Source of the DNA: SG8-40 sp035528435
GTDB lineage: Bacteria; Pseudomonadota; Gammaproteobacteria; Burkholderiales; Eutrophovitaceae
Length of the DNA stretch: 7,311 nt
Reading direction: 5' to 3'
NCBI GenBank assembly: GCA_035528435.1
Contig: DATKYN010000080.1
Location: 1-7,311, forward strand
Positions 1-5,843 of the stretch are shown one piece after another. The notes below the pieces were generated by a model. It made no database searches. It saw only the letters and a list, made by a program, of their open reading frames with translations, and had not been told where the DNA came from. The position numbers and the translations under genes are program-made. How positions within the stretch are numbered: the first letter of the stretch is position 1; each line of letters opens with the position of its first letter.

Positions 1-1143
1 CAGTCCGAAGCCTTCACCGGTTTCGCGCGATCCTTCGATACGGTAGAAGGGTTCGAAGATACGCTCGCGTTCCTTTTCCGGAACGCCTGGCCCGCGATCC
101 TCGACGCGCAGGATCACTGTTTCGTCGACACCTTTGCAGACCGACGCTTCGATTTCACTGGCGCTGGAATGGCGTTGCGCGTTTTCCAGCAGATTGCGAA
201 TCAACCGTCGCAGCAAACGTGCATCGCCATGAACGATGGCAGACTGGCCGCTGACTTTCGCATTCTGGCGTGACGCTTCCTCTTCAAGCAGCGTCATCAA
301 GGCGACCGGCGCGTCACGTTCCAGTTTCTCTACAGCCTGCAGTCGTGTAGCGAGGAGAATTTCGCCAACCAGATCATCCAGCTCGGCAATGTCATCTTCA
401 AGTTGGGCGCGCAATTCGGGACGGTCTTCGCGCTTGAGCAGTTCGAGTGCCATGCGCATACGCGCGAGCGGTGAGCGCAATTCGTGCGATGCTGTCGCGA
501 GCATCTCCCGTTGCGCGTTAACGAGTTTCTCGATGCGTTGCGCGGCCCGGTTAAAGCTGGTTGCGAGATTGGCGACCTCATCCTTTCCCTCGACGCGGAC
601 GCGCGCATCCAGCGAACCGGCCCCCAGCGCCTCGACACTGACCTGCAGTGTTTCGAGCCGACGGGTGATACGCCGGACCAACGGGTAGGCCCCTGCAGCA
701 ATCGTGATTGCCAGTATGCCAATGGCAATCAGCCAGCCGTATCGTGACCCGCCGCGCTCGCGTGCCGCCACAATCCATCGACCGTCGGGCAGCCGCAGCA
801 TGGCCATCGGGTGTGCGCCCCGTCCGTGGCGAATTCCACTCCGCTCCCGTTCCGGCGATGGTGCGGGCAAGACATCACCGGCATGGGCCAGAAGTGTGCC
901 GTCCCCGCCGCGCAACGTAATCTGCGCCGAGAATATGTCGGACAGTTTCCCGACCGCTTTGTCGAGTTGGTCGCGGGAGGCGTTCTTCGGTGGCACGACT
1001 TCGGCAATCAGTACGGCCATGCCGTCCAGAAATATGCGGTCATCGCGATCGCGCAGCAACCACCATGTCATCGACATCAACAGCAGGAACACGATCAGGA
1101 TGGCGATGAAGGCGACATATATCTGAAGGTAGAGGTGGCGCAT
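1..1143 (-). CDS. Membrane sensor histidine kinase, CpxA/OmpR-partner type (C-terminal end cut off by window)
   Basis: Inner-membrane sensor kinase that should phosphorylate the response regulator encoded just upstream. Translation from the ATG at 1143 gives 381 residues before the window ends. In order: a membrane segment at about residues 8-30; a periplasmic sensor region at about 31-135; a second membrane segment at about 136-155; a HAMP linker at about 155-207; the H-box ASHELRSPLARMRMAL with the predicted phospho-acceptor His220; the N-box NLLENAQRH at 317-325; the G1 box DRGPGVP at 349-355; the F-box IFEPFYR at 362-368; and the start of the G2 box (GFGL, 378-381). Probably only the last 60-80 residues are missing. 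The start lies 8 bases after the regulator's stop codon, so the two are surely cotranscribed; the ribosome binding site is weak, which suggests translational coupling. The periplasmic ligand cannot be read from sequence. The Spy/CpxP-like neighbour suggests envelope stress or metal. Confidence 0.93.
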   Translation of the reverse strand, partial: MRHLYLQIYVAFIAILIVFLLLMSMTWWLLRDRDDRIFLDGMAVLIAEVVPPKNASRDQLDKAVGKLSDIFSAQITLRGGDGTLLAHAGDVLPAPSPERERSGIRHGRGAHPMAMLRLPDGRWIVAARERGGSRYGWLIAIGILAITIAAGAYPLVRRITRRLETLQVSVEALGAGSLDARVRVEGKDEVANLATSFNRAAQRIEKLVNAQREMLATASHELRSPLARMRMALELLKREDRPELRAQLEDDIAELDDLVGEILLATRLQAVEKLERDAPVALMTLLEEEASRQNAKVSGQSAIVHGDARLLRRLIRNLLENAQRHSSASEIEASVCKGVDETVILRVEDRGPGVPEKERERIFEPFYRIEGSRETGEGFGL

Positions 1144-1151
1144 GATCCGGC

Positions 1152-1847
1152 TCAGGTCTGGTTTTGGTCGCGGGCAAAAAGATAGCCGCTGCCGCGTATG
1201 GTGATGATGCGGCGCGGATGCTTCGGGTCGTCTTCGATAGCCGCGCGGATGCGTGATATGTGCACGTCGATGCTGCGGTCGAAGGCGTCAAGCTCTTCGC
1301 CCCGCATCTTGTCCATCAATGTCTCGCGTGACAGGACGCGCCCGGCATTGTCGGCCAGCGCCAGGAGGAGATCGAACTGATAGCCGGTCAGCGTTCGTTC
1401 GTTGCCGTCGATGCGCAATGTGCGCGCGTCGCGATCGATGGCGAGTTTGCCGAACTGCAGGAGGCCACCGGTTGACGCCGGACCAGCGCGGCGTCGCAGG
1501 ATGGCACGCAGCCTGGCGATCAGTTCGCGCGGATTGAACGGCTTGGGCAGGTAGTCGTCGGCACCCAGTTCAAGCCCGACAATACGGTCGGTGTCTTCTC
1601 CGCGCGCGGTGAGCATGAGAATGGGAATGTCCGACCGTGCGCGCACTTCCCGGCATACGTCAAAGCCATCGCCATCGGGCAGCATCACGTCGAGTAACAA
1701 GGCATCGAAACTGCCTGCGGAAAGCCGCTCACGTCCTTCGGCGGCTGTTGGCGCAACCGTGAGTTCCATCCCGAACCCGGTCAGGTAGTCAACTGCCATC
1801 GAAGACAGTCGTTCGTCATCTTCGATCATCAGGATGCGGTCGGTCAT
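1152..1847 (-). CDS. OmpR/PhoB-family response regulator, CpxR-like
   Basis: Cytoplasmic DNA-binding response regulator of 231 residues, a normal length for the family. The receiver domain (about 1-118) shows the acidic pocket E9-D10-D11, the predicted phospho-acceptor Asp53 in LLLDVMLPDGDG, Thr80 in MLTAR, and Lys102 in LPKPFNPREL. The C-terminal winged helix (about 130-226) has the recognition-helix region FDRSIDVHISRIRAAI and ends with IRGSGYLFA. This region resembles E. coli CpxR (FDRAIDMHISNLRRKL, from memory). It is the first gene of a pair with the kinase. The Spy-like gene 227 bases upstream lies on the same strand, and a perfect CpxR-type box precedes that gene. CpxR is therefore the best functional model, but RstA-like regulators are close relatives, so I give no gene symbol. 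No strong Shine-Dalgarno sequence is visible before the ATG at 1847. Confidence 0.93.
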   Translation of the reverse strand: MTDRILMIEDDERLSSMAVDYLTGFGMELTVAPTAAEGRERLSAGSFDALLLDVMLPDGDGFDVCREVRARSDIPILMLTARGEDTDRIVGLELGADDYLPKPFNPRELIARLRAILRRRAGPASTGGLLQFGKLAIDRDARTLRIDGNERTLTGYQFDLLLALADNAGRVLSRETLMDKMRGEELDAFDRSIDVHISRIRAAIEDDPKHPRRIITIRGSGYLFARDQNQT

Positions 1848-2074
1848 CGTCGGGAAGTTGCGCGGGGGTTGTCGAAGAATTCTACCGGGTGCGGCGGCTC
1901 AGCGGTGAATTGCCGAATGGCCACGCGATCGGCAGCGGTCGTGTAAGAGAGAGCCCCATGCGTGAGACCCCGGAGGGCCACACATGAGATCGTCCAATAC
2001 GATCGACTCCAGGTGGGGGCGCAACAGGTCGTATATAAGCCGTGCGACCACGAGCGGTCGCACGGTGTGGTGCA
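1848..2074. other. Intergenic region between Spy-like gene and regulator-kinase operon
   Basis: I see no gene in these 227 bases. Apart from the hairpin at 2040-2065, listed separately, they contain two shorter inverted repeats. One is TGCCGA/TCGGCA (1911-1916 with 1929-1934, 12-base loop). The other is GATCGT/ACGATC (1988-1993 with 1999-2004, 5-base loop). Either could be leader structure or a regulator site for the response regulator gene. I could not find a convincing -35/-10 pair, so whether the regulator has its own promoter or relies on read-through from the Spy-like gene is open. Confidence 0.4.
2040..2065 (-). terminator. Hairpin after the Spy-like gene, possible leaky terminator
   Basis: A perfect 10-bp stem (2040-2049 with 2056-2065, arms CCGTGCGACC and GGTCGCACGG) encloses the 6-base loop ACGAGC. 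It begins 10 bases after the stop codon of the Spy-like gene. On the minus strand it is followed by GCTTATATAC rather than a clean T run, so termination may be incomplete. That would let some transcripts run on into the regulator and kinase genes. Confidence 0.5.
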
Positions 2075-2623
2075 TCACAACTTGTGACTGTGCCCGGTCC
2101 AGCGCTCGGCCATCCGGGCCAGTTGTGCGCGCTGCTCGGGGGTGAGTGCGTCCGCAGCGTCGGCCAGTGCGGTCACGATGCGCTGCGAGCCGCGGTCCAT
2201 GAGCGCCATCTCCGCGTCACGGATACGGTCCAGTTCCGCGCGATCAACGCTGGGTTCGATCAGTGCCGCGATCATCTCCCTGCGGTTGGTCTGATGCTCG
2301 GCGCGAAGCTGCATCAGATCCTCGATCGCGCCCTGGACGATTGACTTGACCTGCGTTCGCTGCTCCTCGGTGGCGTCAATGCGCTTGAGCGTGTACTCCA
2401 CCATGAAGTCGGCACGCTCTCTCATGACCCCGGGGTCGTGCATGGCGTGTCGTTGGGAGCATCCCGCCTTCCAGAATCCGGCGTGCGGATGGTGCTGGGC
2501 GAAGGCGCCAACGCCGCCGGCCAACAGTGTTCCGACGAGACCGCCTGCGAGCATGCCCTTGAGAAACGGTCGCCGTTGTGTCTTCTTTCCGTTCGCCGTG
2601 GCTTCGTGGTTTGGTTGATCCAT
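2075..2623 (-). CDS. Tat-exported Spy/CpxP-family periplasmic protein (LTxxQ motif)
   Basis: Small periplasmic protein of 182 residues, probably a chaperone or metal/stress adaptor of the Spy/CpxP family. The start at 2623 is chosen because AAGGAG lies 7 bases upstream of its ATG and a signal peptide follows at once. The frame stays open further upstream, but that part does not look like protein. The N-terminus carries a twin-arginine motif (QRRPFLK, residues 16-22), a hydrophobic stretch at 24-42 and a likely cleavage site AFA-Q after Ala42. The mature protein begins with a His-rich stretch holding one cysteine (His44, 45, 47, 59, 62; Cys55). It continues as predicted helices, with the family motif LTPEQ at 160-164 and a degenerate copy (ATEEQ, 84-88), and ends HSHKL. 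The neighbouring regulator-kinase pair and an upstream CpxR-type box suggest it is a Cpx-type target and perhaps a feedback inhibitor of the kinase, as CpxP is in E. coli. Tat rather than Sec export is unusual. Confidence 0.88.
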   Translation of the reverse strand: MDQPNHEATANGKKTQRRPFLKGMLAGGLVGTLLAGGVGAFAQHHPHAGFWKAGCSQRHAMHDPGVMRERADFMVEYTLKRIDATEEQRTQVKSIVQGAIEDLMQLRAEHQTNRREMIAALIEPSVDRAELDRIRDAEMALMDRGSQRIVTALADAADALTPEQRAQLARMAERWTGHSHKL

Positions 2624-2697
2624 TTGGTACTCCTTGTCGTATGTAGTGTGATTGGCAGAAGTTGTGTAACGATGCCGCCGGGTTACGACGGACAGTG

Positions 2698-2703
2698 ATA
2701 TTC
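2698..2703 (-). promoter_or_regulatory. Weak candidate -10 element for the Spy-like gene
   Basis: On the minus strand GAATAT lies here. The predicted transcription start is near 2691, so the CpxR-type box would be centred near -54, a usual activator position. No good -35 hexamer is visible at 16-18 bases, which fits an activator-dependent promoter but is also weak evidence that it is a promoter at all. Confidence 0.25.
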
Positions 2704-2737
2704 TGAAAGTGCTTCGTTTCGCGCCTGTTTGGCGCAG

Positions 2738-2752
2738 GTAAAGTTTTGTAAA
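2738..2752 (+). promoter_or_regulatory. CpxR-type binding box, GTAAA-N5-GTAAA
   Basis: The plus strand reads GTAAA, five bases (GTTTT), GTAAA. This matches exactly the tandem-repeat consensus known for E. coli CpxR, including the spacing of about one helical turn. It lies 115 bases upstream of the start of the Spy/CpxP-like gene and 42 bases upstream of a small divergent open frame. The response regulator encoded in this window is CpxR-like, so the site is probably its target. A small inverted repeat (GCGCC-N5-GGCGC, 2721-2735) adjoins the box. Confidence 0.62.
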
Positions 2753-2793
2753 GCAGTGGCAGATGGCGGCGTCATGGGCGCTGGAAGATTCAA

Positions 2794-2985
2794 ATGAACC
2801 CGGGCAGAAGAACAATGGCGAGCAATTCGGACCACAGCTTCCCCGCAGGAGAGCAGTGGGAAGCGGTTCTGGCGCGTGCGTGGCGACCAGCATGGTCGAT
2901 TCGAAGCCGCAAGGGTTGTCTGGCGCCTTTTGTTGCCTGGTGGCGGCAGCGTCGCGGGGCCGGGGGCGGTGACTCAGACGCCTGA
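2794..2985 (+). CDS. Candidate small cationic, tryptophan-rich protein of unknown function
   Basis: A 63-codon frame that I do not recognise. In its favour are a well-placed ribosome binding site (GGAAG, 6 bases before the ATG) and a strong intrinsic terminator on the same strand 40 bases after its stop. A CpxR-type box lies just upstream, and no rival gene occupies the 637-base gap between the Spy-like gene and sodB. The product is basic, with five tryptophans; its middle and end read RAWRPAWSIRSRKG and LAPFVAWWRQRR, followed by a Gly-rich tail. I see no signal peptide or clear membrane helix. Against it: codon third positions are less GC-rich than in the neighbouring genes, and I know no homologous family. 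The transcript could instead be a non-coding RNA. Confidence 0.3.
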   Translation: MNPGRRTMASNSDHSFPAGEQWEAVLARAWRPAWSIRSRKGCLAPFVAWWRQRRGAGGGDSDA

Positions 2986-3025
2986 GCGTGTGGTAAAGGG
3001 GCAGGCACTGATCCGTCGGAACGAT

Positions 3026-3053
3026 GGTTCACGCCGGTGACCCTTTTGTTTTT
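3026..3053 (+). terminator. Intrinsic terminator upstream of the sodB promoter
   Basis: A hairpin with a TCAC/GTGA stem (3029-3032 with 3037-3040) closes the tetraloop GCCG. Two further G-C pairs (3026-3027 with 3041-3042) extend it past one bulged T. It is followed directly by CTTTTGTTTTT, a strong U tract. The orientation ends plus-strand transcription before sodB. The only candidate upstream on this strand is the short unit around 2794-2985. Confidence 0.6.
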
Positions 3054-3096
3054 GCGGCTATTTCATGCATTGCGTATCCGGCAAACGCACGGTGAA

Positions 3097-3105
3097 TGTT
3101 ATGAT
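3097..3105 (+). promoter_or_regulatory. Probable extended -10 promoter for sodB
   Basis: TGTTATGAT combines the extended TGn element with a -10 hexamer TATGAT. I see no good -35 at normal spacing, which extended -10 promoters tolerate. The predicted transcript would start near 3112 and have a leader of about 150 bases. Confidence 0.4.
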
Positions 3106-3111
3106 GTGTGC

Positions 3112-3260
3112 GCTTGAGAGTGTCATGTTGCAATGGCAGGCACTCTCTACGTGACATCTCGCTCCGGCGCGCGCAGTCCATCCTGTGCCGGCGCCAGGTC
3201 GCTGCCTTCGGCAGCGCAAGAAAAACCAACGGAACTATTCACTTAACAAGGCAGGTAACC
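3112..3260 (+). promoter_or_regulatory. Structured 5' leader of sodB
   Basis: The leader holds two hairpins. The first pairs GAGAGTG (3116-3122) with CACTCTC (3141-3147). The second is a 7-bp stem CGCTGCC/GGCAGCG (3200-3206 with 3210-3216) with a 3-base TTC loop, 44 bases before the start codon. Neither is followed by a T tract, so they are leader structures rather than terminators. They might affect mRNA stability or translation, for example through an RNA-based iron response, but the sequence does not show which. Confidence 0.35.
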
Positions 3261-3845
3261 ATGGCACAACACGAGCTTCCCAAACTTCCCTATCCCCAGA
3301 ACGCGCTTGAGCCGCATATCTCCGCTGAAACGCTGGAGTTCCACTACGGAAAACATCACCAAACTTACGTCACCAATCTCAACAAGCTGATTGCCGGCAC
3401 CGAGTTCGAGTCCGCGTCGCTTGAAGACATTGTCAAGAAAGCCTCCGGCGGCGTCTTCAACAACGCGGCGCAGGTCTGGAACCACACTTTCTACTGGAAC
3501 TGCCTCAGCCCCAACGGCGGTGGTGATCCGAGCGGTGCGCTGGCGGACGCCATTAACAAGGCGTTTGGCAGCGTTGCTGCGTTCAAGGAGAAGTTCGCCG
3601 CTTCGGCCGCCGGTAATTTCGGTTCCGGCTGGACCTGGCTGGTAAAGAACGCCAAGGGCGAAGTCGAGATTGCCAATACCAGTAATGCAGGCAATCCGAT
3701 GACCAGTGGCCAGACGCCGTTGATGACTTGCGATGTGTGGGAGCACGCTTATTACATCGACTATCGCAACGCACGTCCGAAGTACCTGGAAGCGTTCTGG
3801 AAACTCGTTAACTGGGATTTCGTCGCGAAGAATCTCGCCGGTTAA
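3261..3845 (+). CDS. sodB: Iron superoxide dismutase
   Basis: Cytoplasmic enzyme that converts superoxide to hydrogen peroxide and oxygen. The 194-residue product has the normal length of bacterial Fe-SOD. The metal ligands are His28, His75, Asp158 and His162, the last two within the signature DVWEHAYY. The active-site glutamine Gln71 sits in AAQVWNHTFYWN, in the position typical of iron enzymes rather than manganese ones. The C-terminus (FWKLVNWDFVAKNLAG) is also SodB-like. The start at 3261 is chosen because MAQHELPKLPY is the family N-terminus; the frame stays open upstream to an ATG at 3108, but that stretch is leader. The ribosome binding site AAGG is modest. It is transcribed alone, bounded by the terminator at 3026-3053 and by hairpins after its stop. 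Confidence 0.98.
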   Translation: MAQHELPKLPYPQNALEPHISAETLEFHYGKHHQTYVTNLNKLIAGTEFESASLEDIVKKASGGVFNNAAQVWNHTFYWNCLSPNGGGDPSGALADAINKAFGSVAAFKEKFAASAAGNFGSGWTWLVKNAKGEVEIANTSNAGNPMTSGQTPLMTCDVWEHAYYIDYRNARPKYLEAFWKLVNWDFVAKNLAG

Positions 3846-3878
3846 CGTTCAGCGATATAACCCGCTCGTCGGGACGCA

Positions 3879-3900
3879 ACGCGGCAAGAAAATGCTGCGT
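3879..3900 (+). repeat. Hairpin in the sodB 3' untranslated region
   Basis: ACGCGGCA (3879-3886) pairs with TGCTGCGT (3893-3900) through eight pairs, one of them G-T, around the loop AGAAAA. An overlapping alternative pairs GACGCA (3873-3878) with TGCGTC (3896-3901). No T tract follows, so it may stabilise the mRNA end rather than stop transcription. Confidence 0.4.
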
Positions 3901-3909
3901 CAGGGCGGC

Positions 3910-3960
3910 GATCACCGGTTCTGCAGGGGCAATACGTTGCCTTTTCAGAACCGGGTGATC
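3910..3960 (+). terminator. Nested inverted repeat, probable sodB terminator
   Basis: Two hairpins are nested. The inner one is GGCAA-TACG-TTGCC (3928-3932 with 3937-3941), followed at once by TTTT (3942-3945), a typical short intrinsic terminator for plus-strand sodB. The outer one pairs GATCACCGGTTCTG (3910-3923) with CAGAACCGGGTGATC (3946-3960), a 14-bp stem with one bulged base. The outer arms are longer than a terminator needs. The structure lies in the convergent gap between sodB and the oxidoreductase gene and might serve both strands, although no T run follows it closely on the minus strand. Confidence 0.5.
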
Positions 3961-4075
3961 AATTACAAAATCGAGCAGGCAATACAGCACTACTCCCACA
4001 GCATCGCGCGATCAGAAACCTCTGTTCGCTTTCATGTTTTTCTGAAAAGCAGATTGGCCATGCGGCACGCAGCCG

Positions 4076-5842
4076 TTACGATGAAGCCAGCCCGTAGGCG
4101 CTGAATAGCGCGTCATGGATTGCCGCATCGCTTTTCCCGGCAACGCGCGCATCACCAATCACTGTTACCGGAACTGCTTTCGGCAGCCATCGTGATATCG
4201 ACTCGCCGGTTGGTTTTCGTGCCTTCTCGTAAAACCATTTGCGAATACCCGCGTGTGCGGCGAGACGGCGCAAAAGTGGCGCCCGGAAAATGTCGCTTGC
4301 AAGCAAGCGGGTGATGATGGAGGTCATGCCGCCACGGTAGATGGCACCGGTTGCAATGACAATGTGATCGAAGGCTGCCAGATCTGCCGCGCGCTGTGGC
4401 AGATCCCAGCCATATTCGAAGCGCACGCCGGCGTCTTTGCATTCGTTGACCAGCGACTCGATGTAGCGCAGCAGATTTTGTTGGTTGGCATCGACGTTCT
4501 GGAACTTCGGTGCGAGCCCGGCATAACGGAACGCACCGCCCGCGACTTTGTTCCTCTCGTATACGGTAACGGTGTTATGGCGGGCAACACTGGCGGCGAA
4601 GGTGAGTCCCGCCGGCCCGGCACCCAGTACGGCGATGCGCATGTTCTGAAACGTCGGGAGACGGTCAGCGAACTGGCGCTCGCGTCCGGCGACAGGATTG
4701 ACCAGGCAGTGCAGGCGGTTGCCTTCCCGCATGCCATCGACACAGGTGTTGCAGGCAAGACAAAGCCGCACCGGTTTGCCCCTCGCGGCTTTACGCGCCC
4801 ACTCGGCATCGGCGAGAAGCGGCCTGCCAAGGGCGATAAAATCGGCATGTCCGTTCTCGACGGCTTCGATGGCCTGATCGGGGCGCCCCATTCGGCCGAC
4901 TGCAATCACCGGAACATCAACCGACTGCCGGACCTTCGCCGCAAAATCCAGAAATGGCATTTCCGGCGTGGCCATTGGCGGGATCATGATCGCGGCCGAG
5001 GGTTGCGAGCGGTAATGACCACCCGACATGTGAATGGCATGGGCACCTGCCGCAGCGGCCCAGACGGCGACCCGACGGGCTTCTTCGAAAACCAGTCCAC
5101 CTTCGAAATAATCGAAACCATTCATGCGGAAGGTGACGGCCAGTTCTGGTGCTGCCGTCTTGATCGCTTGCAGTATTTCCAGGCCGAAGCGCGCCCGGTT
5201 CTCGAGCGATCCGCCGTATTGATCGCTGCGCCGGTTTTCCAGCGGCGCCAGAAACTGCGAGATTAGGTAGCCGTGCGCTGCGTGAATTTCGACCAGGTCA
5301 AAACCTGCCTGCTGCGCACGCACGGCTGCATCGGCAAATGCGCGCACCGTTTGCGCGATGCGCGCGATGCTCATTTCCTCGGGGACGATGGTTTCCGTAT
5401 GTCCTTCCTGTACCACGTGCGGCACGGCCGAAGGTGCTATGGGTGTCTCGCCGCAGACGTCAACACGGGTGTGTCCGCCACCGTGGCCAAGCTGGATGCC
5501 GGCTTTCGAGCCGGCGGCGTGGATCGCGTCGACCAGCTTGCGCAGACCGGGGAGATGGCGATCATCGCTGATGCCCAACTCGAAGTGCCGGTGCTTGCCA
5601 GCGGCCTCGGGTGCCGCCATCTCGACGGTGATGAGTCCGACGTCGGCCTCTGCGCGTGCGGCGTAGTAGGCCAGGCTGTCGTCGGTGACGCACCCGTCTT
5701 CGTCAGCGGTGCGGGTGGTCATCGGCGCCATGATGACGCGGTTCTTCAGTGTAAGCGGGCCGATTTGCCCGGAATTGAACAGCAATGGCCCTTCAACGCG
5801 AAACGCCCCGGCACGGGCCGGGGCGCCTTGTACTGCGATCAC
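4076..5842 (-). CDS. OYE/trimethylamine-dehydrogenase-type FMN, Fe-S and FAD oxidoreductase with shortened C-terminal domain
   Basis: Cytoplasmic flavin oxidoreductase of the 2,4-dienoyl-CoA reductase/trimethylamine dehydrogenase group; the substrate is unknown. Numbering from the GTG at 5842 (588 residues): an FMN-binding TIM barrel at about 20-345, starting LFNSGQIGPLTLKNRVIMAPM; catalytic region HAAHGYLISQFL at 187-198, then NRRSDQYGGSLENR; FMN phosphate region VGR (315-317) and LGR (338-340); four 4Fe-4S cysteines at 361, 364, 367 and 379 (spacing 2-2-11); and an FAD-type dinucleotide motif GAGPAG at 407-412. After IATGA (496-500), the expected second dinucleotide-binding fold is replaced by about 60 Arg/Leu-rich residues, before a closing VIGDA strand (561-565). 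Family members usually begin just before LF, so the true start may be the TTG at 5785 (569 residues, GAAGGG only 3 bases upstream). The GTG lies one base after the lyase stop, with no clear ribosome site. It is cotranscribed with the lyase gene. Confidence 0.9.
   Translation of the reverse strand: MIAVQGAPARAGAFRVEGPLLFNSGQIGPLTLKNRVIMAPMTTRTADEDGCVTDDSLAYYAARAEADVGLITVEMAAPEAAGKHRHFELGISDDRHLPGLRKLVDAIHAAGSKAGIQLGHGGGHTRVDVCGETPIAPSAVPHVVQEGHTETIVPEEMSIARIAQTVRAFADAAVRAQQAGFDLVEIHAAHGYLISQFLAPLENRRSDQYGGSLENRARFGLEILQAIKTAAPELAVTFRMNGFDYFEGGLVFEEARRVAVWAAAAGAHAIHMSGGHYRSQPSAAIMIPPMATPEMPFLDFAAKVRQSVDVPVIAVGRMGRPDQAIEAVENGHADFIALGRPLLADAEWARKAARGKPVRLCLACNTCVDGMREGNRLHCLVNPVAGRERQFADRLPTFQNMRIAVLGAGPAGLTFAASVARHNTVTVYERNKVAGGAFRYAGLAPKFQNVDANQQNLLRYIESLVNECKDAGVRFEYGWDLPQRAADLAAFDHIVIATGAIYRGGMTSIITRLLASDIFRAPLLRRLAAHAGIRKWFYEKARKPTGESISRWLPKAVPVTVIGDARVAGKSDAAIHDALFSAYGLASS
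5804..5825 (-). terminator. GC-rich hairpin at the lyase/oxidoreductase junction
   Basis: A perfect 9-bp stem CGCCCCGGC/GCCGGGGCG encloses a 4-base loop (5813-5816). On the minus strand it starts 18 bases after the lyase stop and is followed by TTTCGCG, a short T run. It could be a partial terminator that lowers expression of the second gene, or a processing or stability element. If the oxidoreductase starts at the GTG at 5842, the hairpin is coding sequence (residues 6-13); if it starts at the TTG at 5785, the hairpin is purely intergenic. Confidence 0.5.
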
Positions 5843-5843
5843 T

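Noticed and set aside
236..688. 150-codon plus-strand Ser-rich frame opposite the histidine kinase
   Set aside because: The minus strand encodes HAMP, H-box and ATPase motifs continuously through this stretch; Ser/Arg-rich products are typical of shadow frames.
2624..2893. Upstream extension of the Spy-like frame to a 272-residue protein
   Set aside because: The added 90 residues have no family character, contain the CpxR-type box and promoter region, and precede a good ribosome site and signal peptide at 2623.
2790..3032. 80-codon minus-strand frame upstream of the Spy-like gene
   Set aside because: Pro/Arg/His-rich product without motif or ribosome site; the plus-strand terminator and ribosome site favour transcription in the other direction.
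3108..3260. Upstream extension of sodB to an ATG at 3108
   Set aside because: The conserved Fe-SOD N-terminus starts at 3261; the extension overlaps the predicted transcription start and leader hairpins and is Arg/Cys-rich without resemblance to any SOD.
4021..4075. Terminator for the oxidoreductase gene on the minus strand
   Set aside because: Only a 4-bp CGGC/GCCG stem and a stem-less TTTTC-A-GAAAA palindrome are present; no hairpin with a following T tract can be supported.
4253..5266. 337-codon plus-strand frame opposite the oxidoreductase
   Set aside because: It is the antisense shadow of a clearly conserved coding sequence; long antisense frames are common in GC-rich genes, and the product shows no recognisable motif.
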